Part shown: piece after piece, positions 38,660 to 47,240 of the stretch | Position numbering within the stretch: position 1 is the stretch's first letter | Layout: the number at the start of each line of letters is the position of its first letter | Source of the DNA: Cellvibrionaceae bacterium | GTDB taxonomy: Bacteria; Pseudomonadota; Gammaproteobacteria; Pseudomonadales; Cellvibrionaceae | DNA length: 64,000 nt | Assembly: GCA_024707385.1 (NCBI GenBank) | Contig: JANPZW010000009.1 | Coordinates: 558,001-622,000, forward strand | Reading direction: 5' to 3' | The notes under the pieces: model-generated | What the model saw: only the letters and a program-made list of their open reading frames with translations | Told to the model about the DNA's origin: nothing | Databases searched by the model: none | Position numbers and translations under genes: made by a program

Positions 38660-41650
38660 ATGGTGCATATGTCCGGCTGGCGAGGCCTGATCGGCCTTTG
38701 CCTGCTGGCGCTGTTGAGTTCGGGCGTCCAGGGCGCGGCCAACATGACGTTTTATAACGTCTATGGTGATCAACAAGAGACCGCCCAGGCGCTCGGCGGC
38801 ATCAATCATATAGTGCAGGACCCGCAGGGCTTTCTCTGGTTTGGCGGTGAGACCGGACTAGGCCGCTACGATAGTCAGACGACTCGGATTTATCGCCATT
38901 CGCCCACGGACCCGCACAGCCTTGCGCACAACTTCATCCGCGGACTCGCCATCGACCGCGAAGGCGTGATGTGGGTCGGCACCGAAGCCGCCCTCTGCGC
39001 CTACTACTCCCGACTGGACCGCTTTGACTGCGCCCTGCAATTTGGTGCGCACACGTTGCCGCGTAAAGGAGTGACTGCGCTGGCCGTCGGCCGCGACAAC
39101 CGCATCTATGTCGGCACCCAGAGCGGATTCTTCCTCATCTCCGCAGGCCGGAGTGAATTGCGCGAATATGTCCTGCCCACCGGCCCCACCCCGGCTGCCG
39201 AAGGAAATTTCGTGACGGCGATAGCCGAGGACACCAATGGCTCTCTCTGGCTGGGTACAGCGGACAATGGGCTGGTCCACCTCGACCCCTCATCGGGCGC
39301 CACCACCACCTACCGCGCTGATCCGTCGGATCCCCAGGCACTGTCTCACAATAAAATACGCTCACTCACCTTTGACTCCGGGAGACGCCTTTGGATTGCC
39401 ACCTACGGCGGTGGCATCAACGTGTTTGATCCGATCAGCGGCCATTTCTCCAACTTCGCCGCGCAAACCGGACCAGGCCAGCCTCTCAGTCAGGTTATGT
39501 GGCAGGTATTCCGCGACAGCCAGAATGTTCTATGGCTGGCGGCCGATCAGGGCGGGCTGCTGCAGTATGACCCGGCGCTCGGTTTTATTGCCCAGCGCCA
39601 CCGCCCCTACGACAAAACCAGCCTGCCCTCCGATCAGGTGCGCGTGATGTACGAAGACCGCAACAACGACCTGTGGATCGGCAGCTTTCCCTCTGGCGTG
39701 AGCTTCTACAATCGCGCCAACGGGCACGTGAAAAACTACACCTTCCAGCCCGACCAGCCGACCAGCCTCAGCCACTCGTCGGTGCTTGCCATTCACCGCG
39801 ACCCGGCGGGGAGATTCTGGATCGGCACCGAGGACGGCTTGAACCTGTTCGATGCGGCGCGCGGTGAGTTTGTGCGTTATCAGCAGGGGCGGGAAACCGG
39901 CCTGAATGTTAAAGCCGTGCTCTCCATCGAGCAGTTTGATGAGCGCACACTTTGGATCGGCACCTGGTCCGGCGGCCTGTTCGCGTTCGATCTGGAGACG
40001 CGCCGCTTCCGCCCGCTGGACACCAGGCCACCCGACGGCCCGCAGGGCAACAGTCTGTTTATCTGGGATATCTTGCGAGACAGCGCCGGCGACATGTGGA
40101 TCGCCACCGAGTTTGAAGGGGTCGGCCGCTACAGGCGCGCCGAGGGTCGATTCGAATTTCTCCAACATAACGCCAGCGACAACGACAGCCTGGCGGGCAA
40201 TTTCATCTGGGATCTGATGGAAGACCGCCACGGCGATATCTGGATTGCCGGCCAGGCCGGCCTCAACCGCTGGCTGAGGAAGCAGGACCGTTTGGAGCGT
40301 ATCGATCGAAATGGCGAAATCCAAAGCCACCGGCTGACTTCTTTGATGGAAGACCGCGACGGCGATATCTGGATCGGCAGCCAGGACAACGGCGCCTTTC
40401 TGTATGAGCGCGGCCCGAACCGCTTTCGCCACCTCGGCACTCAGGAAGGCATGCCGTCGTTGACGGTCTCTGGGATGCTCCATGACAACACAGGGGAGAT
40501 CTGGCTGCTGACCACCAACGGCCTCGTCCACCTGGATAAAAACGACATGGTGCCGCAGGTGTTCGGTACCGAGAACGGTTTGACGGGGCGCAACTTCAAT
40601 CGCCGTGCGGCGCTGCTGAGCGATAGCGGGGATCTGCTGATCGGCGGGGCCGACGGGTTGAGCGTGTTCAACCCGGCCAACATGCAGGTCGCCGATCCTG
40701 GCTTCCCGGTCTGGCTGACCGACCTGCGCCTGCTCAATCGCACCGTGCCGATCCAGGCGCAAGGCTCCCACCTGACCCAGGCGCTGCCGTTCACTCGCGA
40801 CCTGCAGCTCTCCCATCGCGACATGATGTTCTCCATTGATTTCGCCGCGCTCAATTACCGCATGCGCCAGCACACGCGCTACAGCTACCGGCTGGCGGGT
40901 TTCGACCAGGACTGGAATGACATAGGCCGCCACAACCCGGCCACCTATACCAGCCTGCCACCGGGTGATTATGTGTTCCAGGTGCGCGCCCTGAGCGGGG
41001 AGAAAAACTGGATTCACAGCGCGGATCTGCATATCCGCGTCGCCGCCGCACCCTGGCGTAACCGCTGGGCGCTGATGGGCTATGCAGCGGGCATGATGCT
41101 GTTGGGTTACCTGCTGGCGCACTATTGGAAAATGCGCTCGCGCAGCCGCGTGTACCACGCGCGCTCCACCACCGATCCGCTCACGGGTATGTACAACCGC
41201 CTAGCGCTGCAGGAGTTCGCCCAGCGGCTGTTCAACAGCCAGCGCCCCGGCCCTCTGTGCGTATTGTTTCTCGATGTCGACAACTTCAAACGCATCAACG
41301 ACCGGCGCGGCCACCATAGCGGCGACCGGATTCTGCAGGAAGTGGCGAGCCTGTGTCAGAGCTGCGTGCGCCAATCCGATGTGCTGGCGCGCTGGGGTGG
41401 GGAGGAATTTGTGCTGCTGTGCTCCGGCGTGGACGAACAGGCGGGCGCCAACCTGGGGGAGAAAATCCGCGCGCATATCGCCCAGCATGTTTTTGACGCC
41501 GACCACTCACCCATGAAGGTAACTCTCAGCGTCGGCGTGGCTGTAGCTGATGAAAATGAATCATTTGATGCAACCTGCAAGCGCGCGGATCAGGCGCTCT
41601 ACGCGGCAAAAAGTCAGGGGCGCAACTGCGTGGTAGTCGCTCAGGTGTAA
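38660..41650 (+). CDS. Propeller-sensor diguanylate cyclase (Reg_prop, Y_Y_Y, GGDEF)
   Basis: About 996 residues from ATG 38660 (ATG 38669 also possible). A signal peptide is followed by about 14 two-component-regulator propeller blades (repeated DPQGFLWFGGETGLGRYD, DRDGDIWIGSQDNGAF type) forming two beta-propellers, a Y_Y_Y domain (YRLAGFDQDWNDIG), one membrane helix (ALMGYAAGMMLLGYLLAHYW) and a cytoplasmic GGDEF domain with active GGEEF (913-917) and an upstream RQSD I-site. It should make cyclic di-GMP in response to a periplasmic ligand, probably a glycan fragment given similar hybrid sensors in polysaccharide users. Confidence 0.92.
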   Translation: MVHMSGWRGLIGLCLLALLSSGVQGAANMTFYNVYGDQQETAQALGGINHIVQDPQGFLWFGGETGLGRYDSQTTRIYRHSPTDPHSLAHNFIRGLAIDREGVMWVGTEAALCAYYSRLDRFDCALQFGAHTLPRKGVTALAVGRDNRIYVGTQSGFFLISAGRSELREYVLPTGPTPAAEGNFVTAIAEDTNGSLWLGTADNGLVHLDPSSGATTTYRADPSDPQALSHNKIRSLTFDSGRRLWIATYGGGINVFDPISGHFSNFAAQTGPGQPLSQVMWQVFRDSQNVLWLAADQGGLLQYDPALGFIAQRHRPYDKTSLPSDQVRVMYEDRNNDLWIGSFPSGVSFYNRANGHVKNYTFQPDQPTSLSHSSVLAIHRDPAGRFWIGTEDGLNLFDAARGEFVRYQQGRETGLNVKAVLSIEQFDERTLWIGTWSGGLFAFDLETRRFRPLDTRPPDGPQGNSLFIWDILRDSAGDMWIATEFEGVGRYRRAEGRFEFLQHNASDNDSLAGNFIWDLMEDRHGDIWIAGQAGLNRWLRKQDRLERIDRNGEIQSHRLTSLMEDRDGDIWIGSQDNGAFLYERGPNRFRHLGTQEGMPSLTVSGMLHDNTGEIWLLTTNGLVHLDKNDMVPQVFGTENGLTGRNFNRRAALLSDSGDLLIGGADGLSVFNPANMQVADPGFPVWLTDLRLLNRTVPIQAQGSHLTQALPFTRDLQLSHRDMMFSIDFAALNYRMRQHTRYSYRLAGFDQDWNDIGRHNPATYTSLPPGDYVFQVRALSGEKNWIHSADLHIRVAAAPWRNRWALMGYAAGMMLLGYLLAHYWKMRSRSRVYHARSTTDPLTGMYNRLALQEFAQRLFNSQRPGPLCVLFLDVDNFKRINDRRGHHSGDRILQEVASLCQSCVRQSDVLARWGGEEFVLLCSGVDEQAGANLGEKIRAHIAQHVFDADHSPMKVTLSVGVAVADENESFDATCKRADQALYAAKSQGRNCVVVAQV

Positions 41651-41688
41651 GTCGCTCAGATACAGCCGTTCAGCCTATAGCCAGCCGC

Positions 41689-42240
41689 TCAACTGACGCC
41701 AGCAGAGCGCAACTGCTGAGAATGCCCCCGCATAGCAGTGGCGAGCGGTAAATCCTCGATGTTGTCCACATAGGTGATGGTTACCATGGACATGTCGTCA
41801 TTCTGCGCCTGGGCGATATGCTGCGCGATGGAGTGAAGCAGGCGCTCGGCCAGCTCCGGCAGGCCAATGTTCTGACGATAAAAAAATTCGCTCACTTCAT
41901 TGAACAGGCTGCGCGCCGCCTTCCACCTGCCCTGCTCGATCAGCAATCCGGCCAGCCCTTGTAAGGGCTCCAGCAGATGCACAGGAGTGAACAATGCGCG
42001 CCCAGCCGCCAGCTGCCGCAGGGCAAGCTCAAACGCGGCGCGCCAGTAAATCTCAGCGGCGGCAAAACGTTTGTGCCGCACCGCCAACACAGCGCGGCGG
42101 GCAGTGGCGGTCCACAGGCGCCAAGCCTGCTCTTCATTCTCCTGTCTCATGCCAGCCGTCGCCAAACGGGTGGATTGTTGATCGCGCATCTGGAGCCCTC
42201 CAAGAGCGGCGCACCGTGCCGTCAGCTGCGGTGCGCTCAT
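41689..42240 (-). CDS. Unknown helical protein in a Fur-box operon
   Basis: 183 residues; the ATG overlaps the upstream gene's stop (ATGA). The middle is helical and TPR-like (FAAAEIYWRAAFELALRQLA, PLQGLAGLLIEQGRWKAARSLFNEV). No signal peptide, membrane helix or metal motif is evident. It is translationally coupled to the methyltransferase-like gene and so presumably iron-regulated with it. Family not recognised. Confidence 0.65.
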   Translation of the reverse strand: MSAPQLTARCAALGGLQMRDQQSTRLATAGMRQENEEQAWRLWTATARRAVLAVRHKRFAAAEIYWRAAFELALRQLAAGRALFTPVHLLEPLQGLAGLLIEQGRWKAARSLFNEVSEFFYRQNIGLPELAERLLHSIAQHIAQAQNDDMSMVTITYVDNIEDLPLATAMRGHSQQLRSAGVS

Positions 42241-43190
42241 ATCCCGCCGGAGTTAGCGACGGTCGCCAGAGCTTTAGCCACTCCGGCGGGTTGTTCTGAT
42301 GGTGGTCTGGTCGCGTCCAGTCGAAAATGCACCGCGCTACAAAAACATTTTCGGGTGATGCGGCGATAAATCCTTGCCATCAAACGTCGCATCAGCGGTC
42401 CGCGGGTATTTACCGCGAAATCCTGTTCATTCAATACATGTCCAGTTATATCGAGCTGTCGCAACAATTCTTTCACGTCGAAAAAACTGTTGCGGGATGA
42501 CCGGGATAGCATACCGCTTAAAAGATTGCGGATTTTTTGCAGAGCCGGCTCCGCACCACCCAAAATCAAATGAATCGGCGCCGGACTTCCATTTGTGCGA
42601 CATTCATTTGTCGCATTGTCATTTGCACTGCTTTTATGTTTCGCGCAATTTTCATTTATCAAGTTAAACAAAGGCAAAAATATACTTTTGACCTCTGGCA
42701 GTAACGCTCCGTCCGGCAACGTTTCTATCACGACCACCAGAGGTCGCCCCGGTGTCCAACCAGATTTTGTCAACCAATCATTACTCACAATATCGCACGC
42801 GACCAATCGGTAATTGTCCGTGCGGGGGAAAATCAAATCGGCACAATCGATAACATCGCAAGTATCCACATCCGCCCAGGAGAATCTTGGCCAATCGATA
42901 CGCGCCGATAAACGCTGAAAACGCGTACTCAAGCCAGCGCCAAGTTCAACGCCTAAGGCATCAGGATAAGTCTCAAGAAAGCGGAGCACTTCATCATCAA
43001 TCCACTTACACCTCTCCACCGCCATTCGATGCTGCGCAGAGAGTCGCCGCGCCGGCTGATCGAGTTCGAGCTTGCGCACCAGATACTCAGCCGCCAGATC
43101 AACAAAACCCGCCTGTGGCCATATGCGCAGCGCATGCGCGCGCACCACAAGTGGCAATAACAACTCTTCCGCCTGACTTGGTGTCACCAT
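42237..43190 (-). CDS. Leucine carboxyl methyltransferase (LCM)-like protein
   Basis: 317 residues from the ATG at 43190; a longer start would run into the Fur box. The N-terminal part matches the LCM/Ppm-type O-methyltransferase layout: RCKWIDDEVLRFLETYPDALGVELGAGLSTRFQRL (motif I ELGAG), SWADVDTCDVID, VACDIVS (acidic residue) and PLVVVIETL. Bacterial LCM-like enzymes methylate carboxyl or hydroxyl groups in secondary metabolites. Under iron control a siderophore-related role is possible but unproven. Confidence 0.75.
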   Translation of the reverse strand: MVTPSQAEELLLPLVVRAHALRIWPQAGFVDLAAEYLVRKLELDQPARRLSAQHRMAVERCKWIDDEVLRFLETYPDALGVELGAGLSTRFQRLSARIDWPRFSWADVDTCDVIDCADLIFPRTDNYRLVACDIVSNDWLTKSGWTPGRPLVVVIETLPDGALLPEVKSIFLPLFNLINENCAKHKSSANDNATNECRTNGSPAPIHLILGGAEPALQKIRNLLSGMLSRSSRNSFFDVKELLRQLDITGHVLNEQDFAVNTRGPLMRRLMARIYRRITRKCFCSAVHFRLDATRPPSEQPAGVAKALATVANSGGI

Positions 43191-43214
43191 TTTCCGCCCT
43201 CCGCTCAACCTGTA

Positions 43215-43239
43215 ACAAATGATAATGATTCTCATTTGT
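43215..43239. promoter_or_regulatory. Fur box upstream of the LCM-like operon
   Basis: ACAAATGA and TCATTTGT arms enclose TAATGATTC; the centre GATAATGATTCTCATT matches most positions of the Fur consensus (GATAATGATAATCATTATC). It ends 25 bases before the LCM-like start, so iron-loaded Fur should block this operon. Confidence 0.75.
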
Positions 43240-43451
43240 AAAAGCAAATTTGCGAAAGCCGCTTCTGGCTTGCTTTAGTTCAGCTCTGTACGAAAAAGTT
43301 TTGCCGCGAAGCCAAGCAGCCGCGCGAAAGAAAATTTTTGCGACATTCATCACCGCCTTTTCACCTGATTCCGTAGCGGGCGCAGCCACAACGTAAGACC
43401 TGATGCCGATGTTATACTCGCGCCTTCGTGCCGCCGGAACCGAGCCGCGTT

Positions 43452-44270
43452 ATGCCTTCGCAAAATGTCCCTACATGTCTCTCACTCATAGCGCTGTTAT
43501 ATCTGCCCGTCTGGCTGATGCTGAGCGCGTGCGGCTCTTCCAATCCCACCCTGCCCACCAGTCCGCAAACAATCGCTTACGAAATCCTGGCGGTGTATCC
43601 CCACGACACCAACACCTACACCCAAGGGTTGGTGATCAATGGCGATGTCATGACGGAGACGTCCGGCCTGTACAACAAATCCTTTCTCGTCCAGTACAAC
43701 GCTCTCAGCGGGGAAATCCTGCGGCGCGAGTCTCTGCCGGGGGAGATTTTCGCCGAGGGCATCACCGAATTTAACGGCCGACTTTTTATGCTCACCTGGC
43801 ATGCGGAAAAAGCGTTTGTCTTTAATGCCCAAACCCTGGAGCACGAAAACATCTTGACCTACACCGGCGAAGGCTGGGGCATCACCCACGACGGCGAGCA
43901 CCTCATCACCAGCAACGGCAGCAGCATGATCAGCTTCCGCAACGATGACGATTTCTCCGTGGTGAAAACCCTGCAGGTGAAAGATGCTGCGCGCACCTGG
44001 GACCAATTAAACGAACTGGAATTTGCCGAGCAGCGCCTGTGGGCCAATGTCTGGCAGTCACCCGTCATACTCGCCATCAACCCGCACAGCGGTCAGGTGG
44101 AAGCGGTAGTGGATCTGGCGGAACTGGACCGGATCAACAACCACACCCCCGGCCAGTCCGTATTGAACGGCATCGCCTACGACCCGGTCAGAGAAGCCTA
44201 TTGGATCACCGGCAAATGGTGGCCCAACCGCTATCTGGTGCGTTTTAAGTGGCCGGAGACCGGGCCATGA
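43452..44270 (+). CDS. Glutaminyl-peptide cyclotransferase, lipoprotein
   Basis: 272 residues from ATG 43452. The signal ends in a lipobox (LPVWLMLSAC). The five-blade propeller of plant/bacterial-type glutamine cyclotransferase follows: VYPHDTNTYTQGLVI, TSGLYNKS, FAEGITEFNGRLFMLTWHAEKAFVF, GEGWGITHDGEHLITSNGS, LNELEFAEQRLWANVW, LNGIAYDP and WWPNRYLVRF. It cyclises N-terminal glutamine to pyroglutamate on exported proteins. Confidence 0.9.
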   Translation: MPSQNVPTCLSLIALLYLPVWLMLSACGSSNPTLPTSPQTIAYEILAVYPHDTNTYTQGLVINGDVMTETSGLYNKSFLVQYNALSGEILRRESLPGEIFAEGITEFNGRLFMLTWHAEKAFVFNAQTLEHENILTYTGEGWGITHDGEHLITSNGSSMISFRNDDDFSVVKTLQVKDAARTWDQLNELEFAEQRLWANVWQSPVILAINPHSGQVEAVVDLAELDRINNHTPGQSVLNGIAYDPVREAYWITGKWWPNRYLVRFKWPETGP

Positions 44271-44408
44271 AGGAACTTTGCCGCGTGATCAGTGATCTGC
44301 GCAGGACCAACCGGGGCAGCGCTTGCGGAATTTCGCCGCAGCTCCGTTGAATTTCGTCCACCCCATACCCATAAAGCTTCCCAACTCAATTCTCACAGGA
44401 GATGTTTC

Positions 44409-45290
44409 GTGTTACGCATAGGTTTATTTTTGATGACCAACCTGGCGGTACTCGTCGTAGCGGGTGTCACGCTGAACTTGCTCGGCGTCGGTCGCTTCAT
44501 CACAGCCGAAGGCCTGGATCTGAGTTCGCTCCTGGCCTTCTGCGCCGTGTTCGGCTTCAGTGGTGCGCTCGTCTCCCTGTTTCTCTCGAAATGGATAGCG
44601 AAGATGAGCGCTAAGGTGCAGGTGATCGACAACCCGCGCACCCCGGACGAACGCTGGCTGCTGGAAACCGTGCGCGAACTCGCCACCAAAGCCAATATTG
44701 GCATGCCGGAGGTCGGCATCTTCCCCGCCGAACAATCCAACGCCTTCGCCACTGGCTGGAACAAAAACGCCTCTCTCGTGGCGGTGAGCGCCGGCATGAT
44801 GCGCCGTTTCAACAAGAATGAAATCCGCGCCGTACTCGCCCACGAAGTGGGTCACGTCGCCAACGGCGATATGGTGACCCTGGCGCTGATCCAGGGTGTG
44901 GTGAATACCTTTGTGATGTTCTTCGCCCGCATCATCGGTTATGCCGTGGACAAAGTGATTTTGAAGGAAGAGCGCTCGGTGGGCATCGGTTTTTATATCG
45001 CCACCTTTGTTGCGGAAATCATTCTCGGTTTCCTCGCCAGCATGATCGTCGCCTGGTTCTCCCGCCGCCGCGAATTCCGCGCCGACTACGCCGGTGCGAC
45101 TCTGGCCGACCGTCAGAGCATGATCAGCGCCCTGCGCCGCTTGAAAGCGGAATCGGAAGTGCCCAACCAGATGCCCGATACACTGGTGGCCTTCGGTATC
45201 GCCTCCGGGGCTGGCAATAAACTGATGCAGCTGTTTGCCACCCACCCGCCGCTGGATGTGCGCATCGCTACGCTGGAAAGCGGTCTTTAA
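44409..45290 (+). CDS. htpX: Membrane zinc metalloprotease HtpX
   Basis: 293 residues from a GTG at 44409, chosen because AGGAGA lies just upstream and the product begins [17 protein letters not shown], matching the E. coli HtpX start. Zinc motif HEVGH (145-149) with a later Glu in [11 protein letters not shown]; four hydrophobic segments. It degrades misfolded inner-membrane proteins under envelope stress. Confidence 0.95.
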   Translation: MLRIGLFLMTNLAVLVVAGVTLNLLGVGRFITAEGLDLSSLLAFCAVFGFSGALVSLFLSKWIAKMSAKVQVIDNPRTPDERWLLETVRELATKANIGMPEVGIFPAEQSNAFATGWNKNASLVAVSAGMMRRFNKNEIRAVLAHEVGHVANGDMVTLALIQGVVNTFVMFFARIIGYAVDKVILKEERSVGIGFYIATFVAEIILGFLASMIVAWFSRRREFRADYAGATLADRQSMISALRRLKAESEVPNQMPDTLVAFGIASGAGNKLMQLFATHPPLDVRIATLESGL

Positions 45291-45300
45291 GACCGGAAAT

Positions 45301-45327
45301 AAAAAAGGGGCTTCGGCCCCTTTTTTG
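45301..45327. terminator. Bidirectional terminator between htpX and the phosphoesterase
   Basis: AAAAAAGGGGC-TTCG-GCCCCTTTTTT, symmetric, between convergent genes. Confidence 0.9.
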
Positions 45328-45349
45328 TAAATCCAACATTTGTACGGAA

Positions 45350-46086
45350 TTAATTTCGCGCAAATTCAACAATGCGGAACGCTGGTAAATCCGGATTTGA
45401 GCGCTGCAATAATGGCTTCGCCACGTTGTAGACCGGAATATTGTTGACCGTTTTGCCCTCCGGTGAACCACGATGAGCGTGGCCGTGAAATACCACATCC
45501 ACTGGATAATGGACCAGAGGATCTTCCAGCCGGCTGGTGCCGAGGTAGGCGAAAATTTCCGGCGGCTCACCTTGCACCGTGTCGAGAATCGGCGAATAGT
45601 GCAGCAGTGCAACGCGGTGCCCCGTGCGCAACTTCGCCAACGCCGCTTCCAATTTCAATGCTTCCTGCAACGCTTCGTTAACGAATGATTTGATCGCTCC
45701 CTCGCCCCAGGGACCGAGAGCGTGGCGACCGTAGCCGCCGGCAAAACCCTTCACACCAGCAATGCCAACTCCCTCGATTTCCACCGCATCGCCATCAAGA
45801 ATCTGCACGCCCGCGTCAGAGAGAACATTCTTGACGTCGTCCGGTGTGCCTGATTCGTAATCATGATTTCCCAACACCGCCACTACCGGCATTTTTTTAA
45901 CGCCGTCAGTTCGTCGGCGAGAATTTTCGCCTCTTCAGCTAAACCGTAATCCGTAAGATCACCGCACAACAACAGCATGTCGGCCATTTCGGCTGCCTGG
46001 GAAAATAACGGGCGCAGCTGGCCGGCGGAATTTTTGCTGCAATGCAAATCACCGACGGCGGCCACCTTAATCATGTCTTGAGCCAT
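45350..46086 (-). CDS. Metallophosphoesterase (frameshifted)
   Basis: About 245 residues when the two frames are joined. The first part holds KVAAVGDLHCSK and LLLCGDLTDYG (metal-binding Asp/His blocks); the second VVAVLGNHDYESG, ALLHYSP and VVFHGHAHRG. They should be continuous through ...TALKKMPVVAV, but the T7 run at 45892-45898 is one base short (or a -1 slip on TTAAAAAAA would repair it). Calcineurin-like phosphoesterases of this kind hydrolyse phosphomono- or diesters; substrate unknown. Confidence 0.8.
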
Positions 46087-46215
46087 GCGAAGAAGTTCCT
46101 CAGCTGAAATTAAGCAAGCCTTTGCAAATTTTCCATCACGTCCTGTGCAGCCGCGCCGAGTGCAGCACTGCCTGCTGCAATTAATGCAACTCTTATACCA
46201 TTAAAAAATCGTGGC

Positions 46216-46258
46216 ACAGCTCTTGCTCAAGGTTTTGCTACAGCTCTTGCTCAAGGTC
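46216..46258. repeat. Two 18-bp direct repeats, 24-bp period
   Basis: ACAGCTCTTGCTCAAGGT occurs at 46216 and 46240, separated by TTTGCT, upstream of the nucleotidyltransferase gene. No function can be assigned. Confidence 0.6.
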
Positions 46259-46326
46259 TTCCTTAAAGAATGCCGCACCCAATTTTTTTAACAATCCTTT
46301 CACCATTATTTCAAGGTTGGAGATTT

Positions 46327-47187
46327 ATGACTCAGGCTGAAATTCTTTCCTCGCCGACTCGCCGGACCGCAAAACCCGTTGTCAGCGCAACACGGTACGA
46401 TTTCACCATGCCGCCGCAGACCCGGCGTTTTTACCGCAATGTTTTGCTGCTGCTAAACCAAGCTGAAATTCCCTATGTGGTCGGTGGGACCTATGCGTTG
46501 AACTTCCACACTGGCCTCGACCGGCACACCAGGGATTTCGATATTTTTATTGCCAAGGAAGATTTTTACCGCGTGGCGGAAACTCTTGCAAAAGCCAGCT
46601 ACAGAACCGAGCTCACCTATCCCCATTGGCTGGCTAAAACCTTTTGCGACAATGATTTTGTCGACTTGGTTTTTAACTCCGGCAATGGCGTGGCAGAAGT
46701 GGATGCCGCTTGGTTCGAGCATGCTTCTTATGGGGAAACTTTTGATATTCCAACCCGCGTTTGTCCTGCGGAGGAAATGATCTGGTCAAAGGCTTTTATT
46801 ATGGAACGGGAACGCTTTGACGGCGCGGATGTAGCGCATCTGATTCTCGCCTGCGGCGCCTATATGGACTGGAACCGGCTCATGCAACGGTTTGCACCGC
46901 ATTGGCAGCTGTTGCTGAGCCACTTGATTTTGTTCGGCATGATTTATCCCGCGCACAAAAATGTGATTCCGCAGTGGGTGATGCAGCAATTGCTCGATCA
47001 GCAGCGCGACGCTCAGAAAGAGTCGTCGTCGCAGGAAGATATTTGCGGCGGCACCTTGCTGTCGCGGGAGCAATATCTTTGCGATATTCAAACCCTCGGT
47101 CGCAAAGATGCGCGCTTGTCTCCCTACGGCAGTTTGTCGGCTAACGATGCGGAGCGCTGGACAGCAGCCATACCGAACCGCAGGTGA
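46327..47187 (+). CDS. Nucleotidyltransferase-fold protein
   Basis: 286 residues from ATG 46327 with GGAG upstream. The N-terminal half shows the nucleotidyltransferase signature YVVGGTYALNFHTGLDRHTRDFDIFI (GG, then DxD), and VDLVFNSG as the later acidic strand. Similar proteins are stand-alone nucleotidyltransferases, some being toxin-side (AbiEii/MNT-like), but no antitoxin partner sits next to it. The C-terminal part (WSKAFIMERERFDGADVAHLI) is helical. Substrate unknown. Confidence 0.7.
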   Translation: MTQAEILSSPTRRTAKPVVSATRYDFTMPPQTRRFYRNVLLLLNQAEIPYVVGGTYALNFHTGLDRHTRDFDIFIAKEDFYRVAETLAKASYRTELTYPHWLAKTFCDNDFVDLVFNSGNGVAEVDAAWFEHASYGETFDIPTRVCPAEEMIWSKAFIMERERFDGADVAHLILACGAYMDWNRLMQRFAPHWQLLLSHLILFGMIYPAHKNVIPQWVMQQLLDQQRDAQKESSSQEDICGGTLLSREQYLCDIQTLGRKDARLSPYGSLSANDAERWTAAIPNRR

Positions 47188-47206
47188 TAATCAGCCGTCA
47201 CAATGC

Positions 47207-47240
47207 AAAAATCCGGCGGGCGATTCCGCCGGATTTTTTA
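47207..47240. terminator. Bidirectional terminator
   Basis: AAATCCGGCGG and CCGCCGGATTT arms, loop of 7, T run on the plus side and A run on the other, between convergent genes. Confidence 0.85.

Noticed and set aside
39530..41158. 542-residue open frame antisense to the propeller-GGDEF gene
   Set aside because: Composition is that of a reversed repeat protein; the plus strand encodes complete known domains.
43099..43389. Small minus-strand gene upstream of the LCM-like gene
   Set aside because: It covers the Fur box and the start of the next gene, has no family resemblance and an unlikely composition.
45880..45900. Programmed -1 ribosomal frameshift in the phosphoesterase
   Set aside because: The A-rich slip site would work in principle, but six other genes nearby have comparable homopolymer breaks, so an indel error is simpler.
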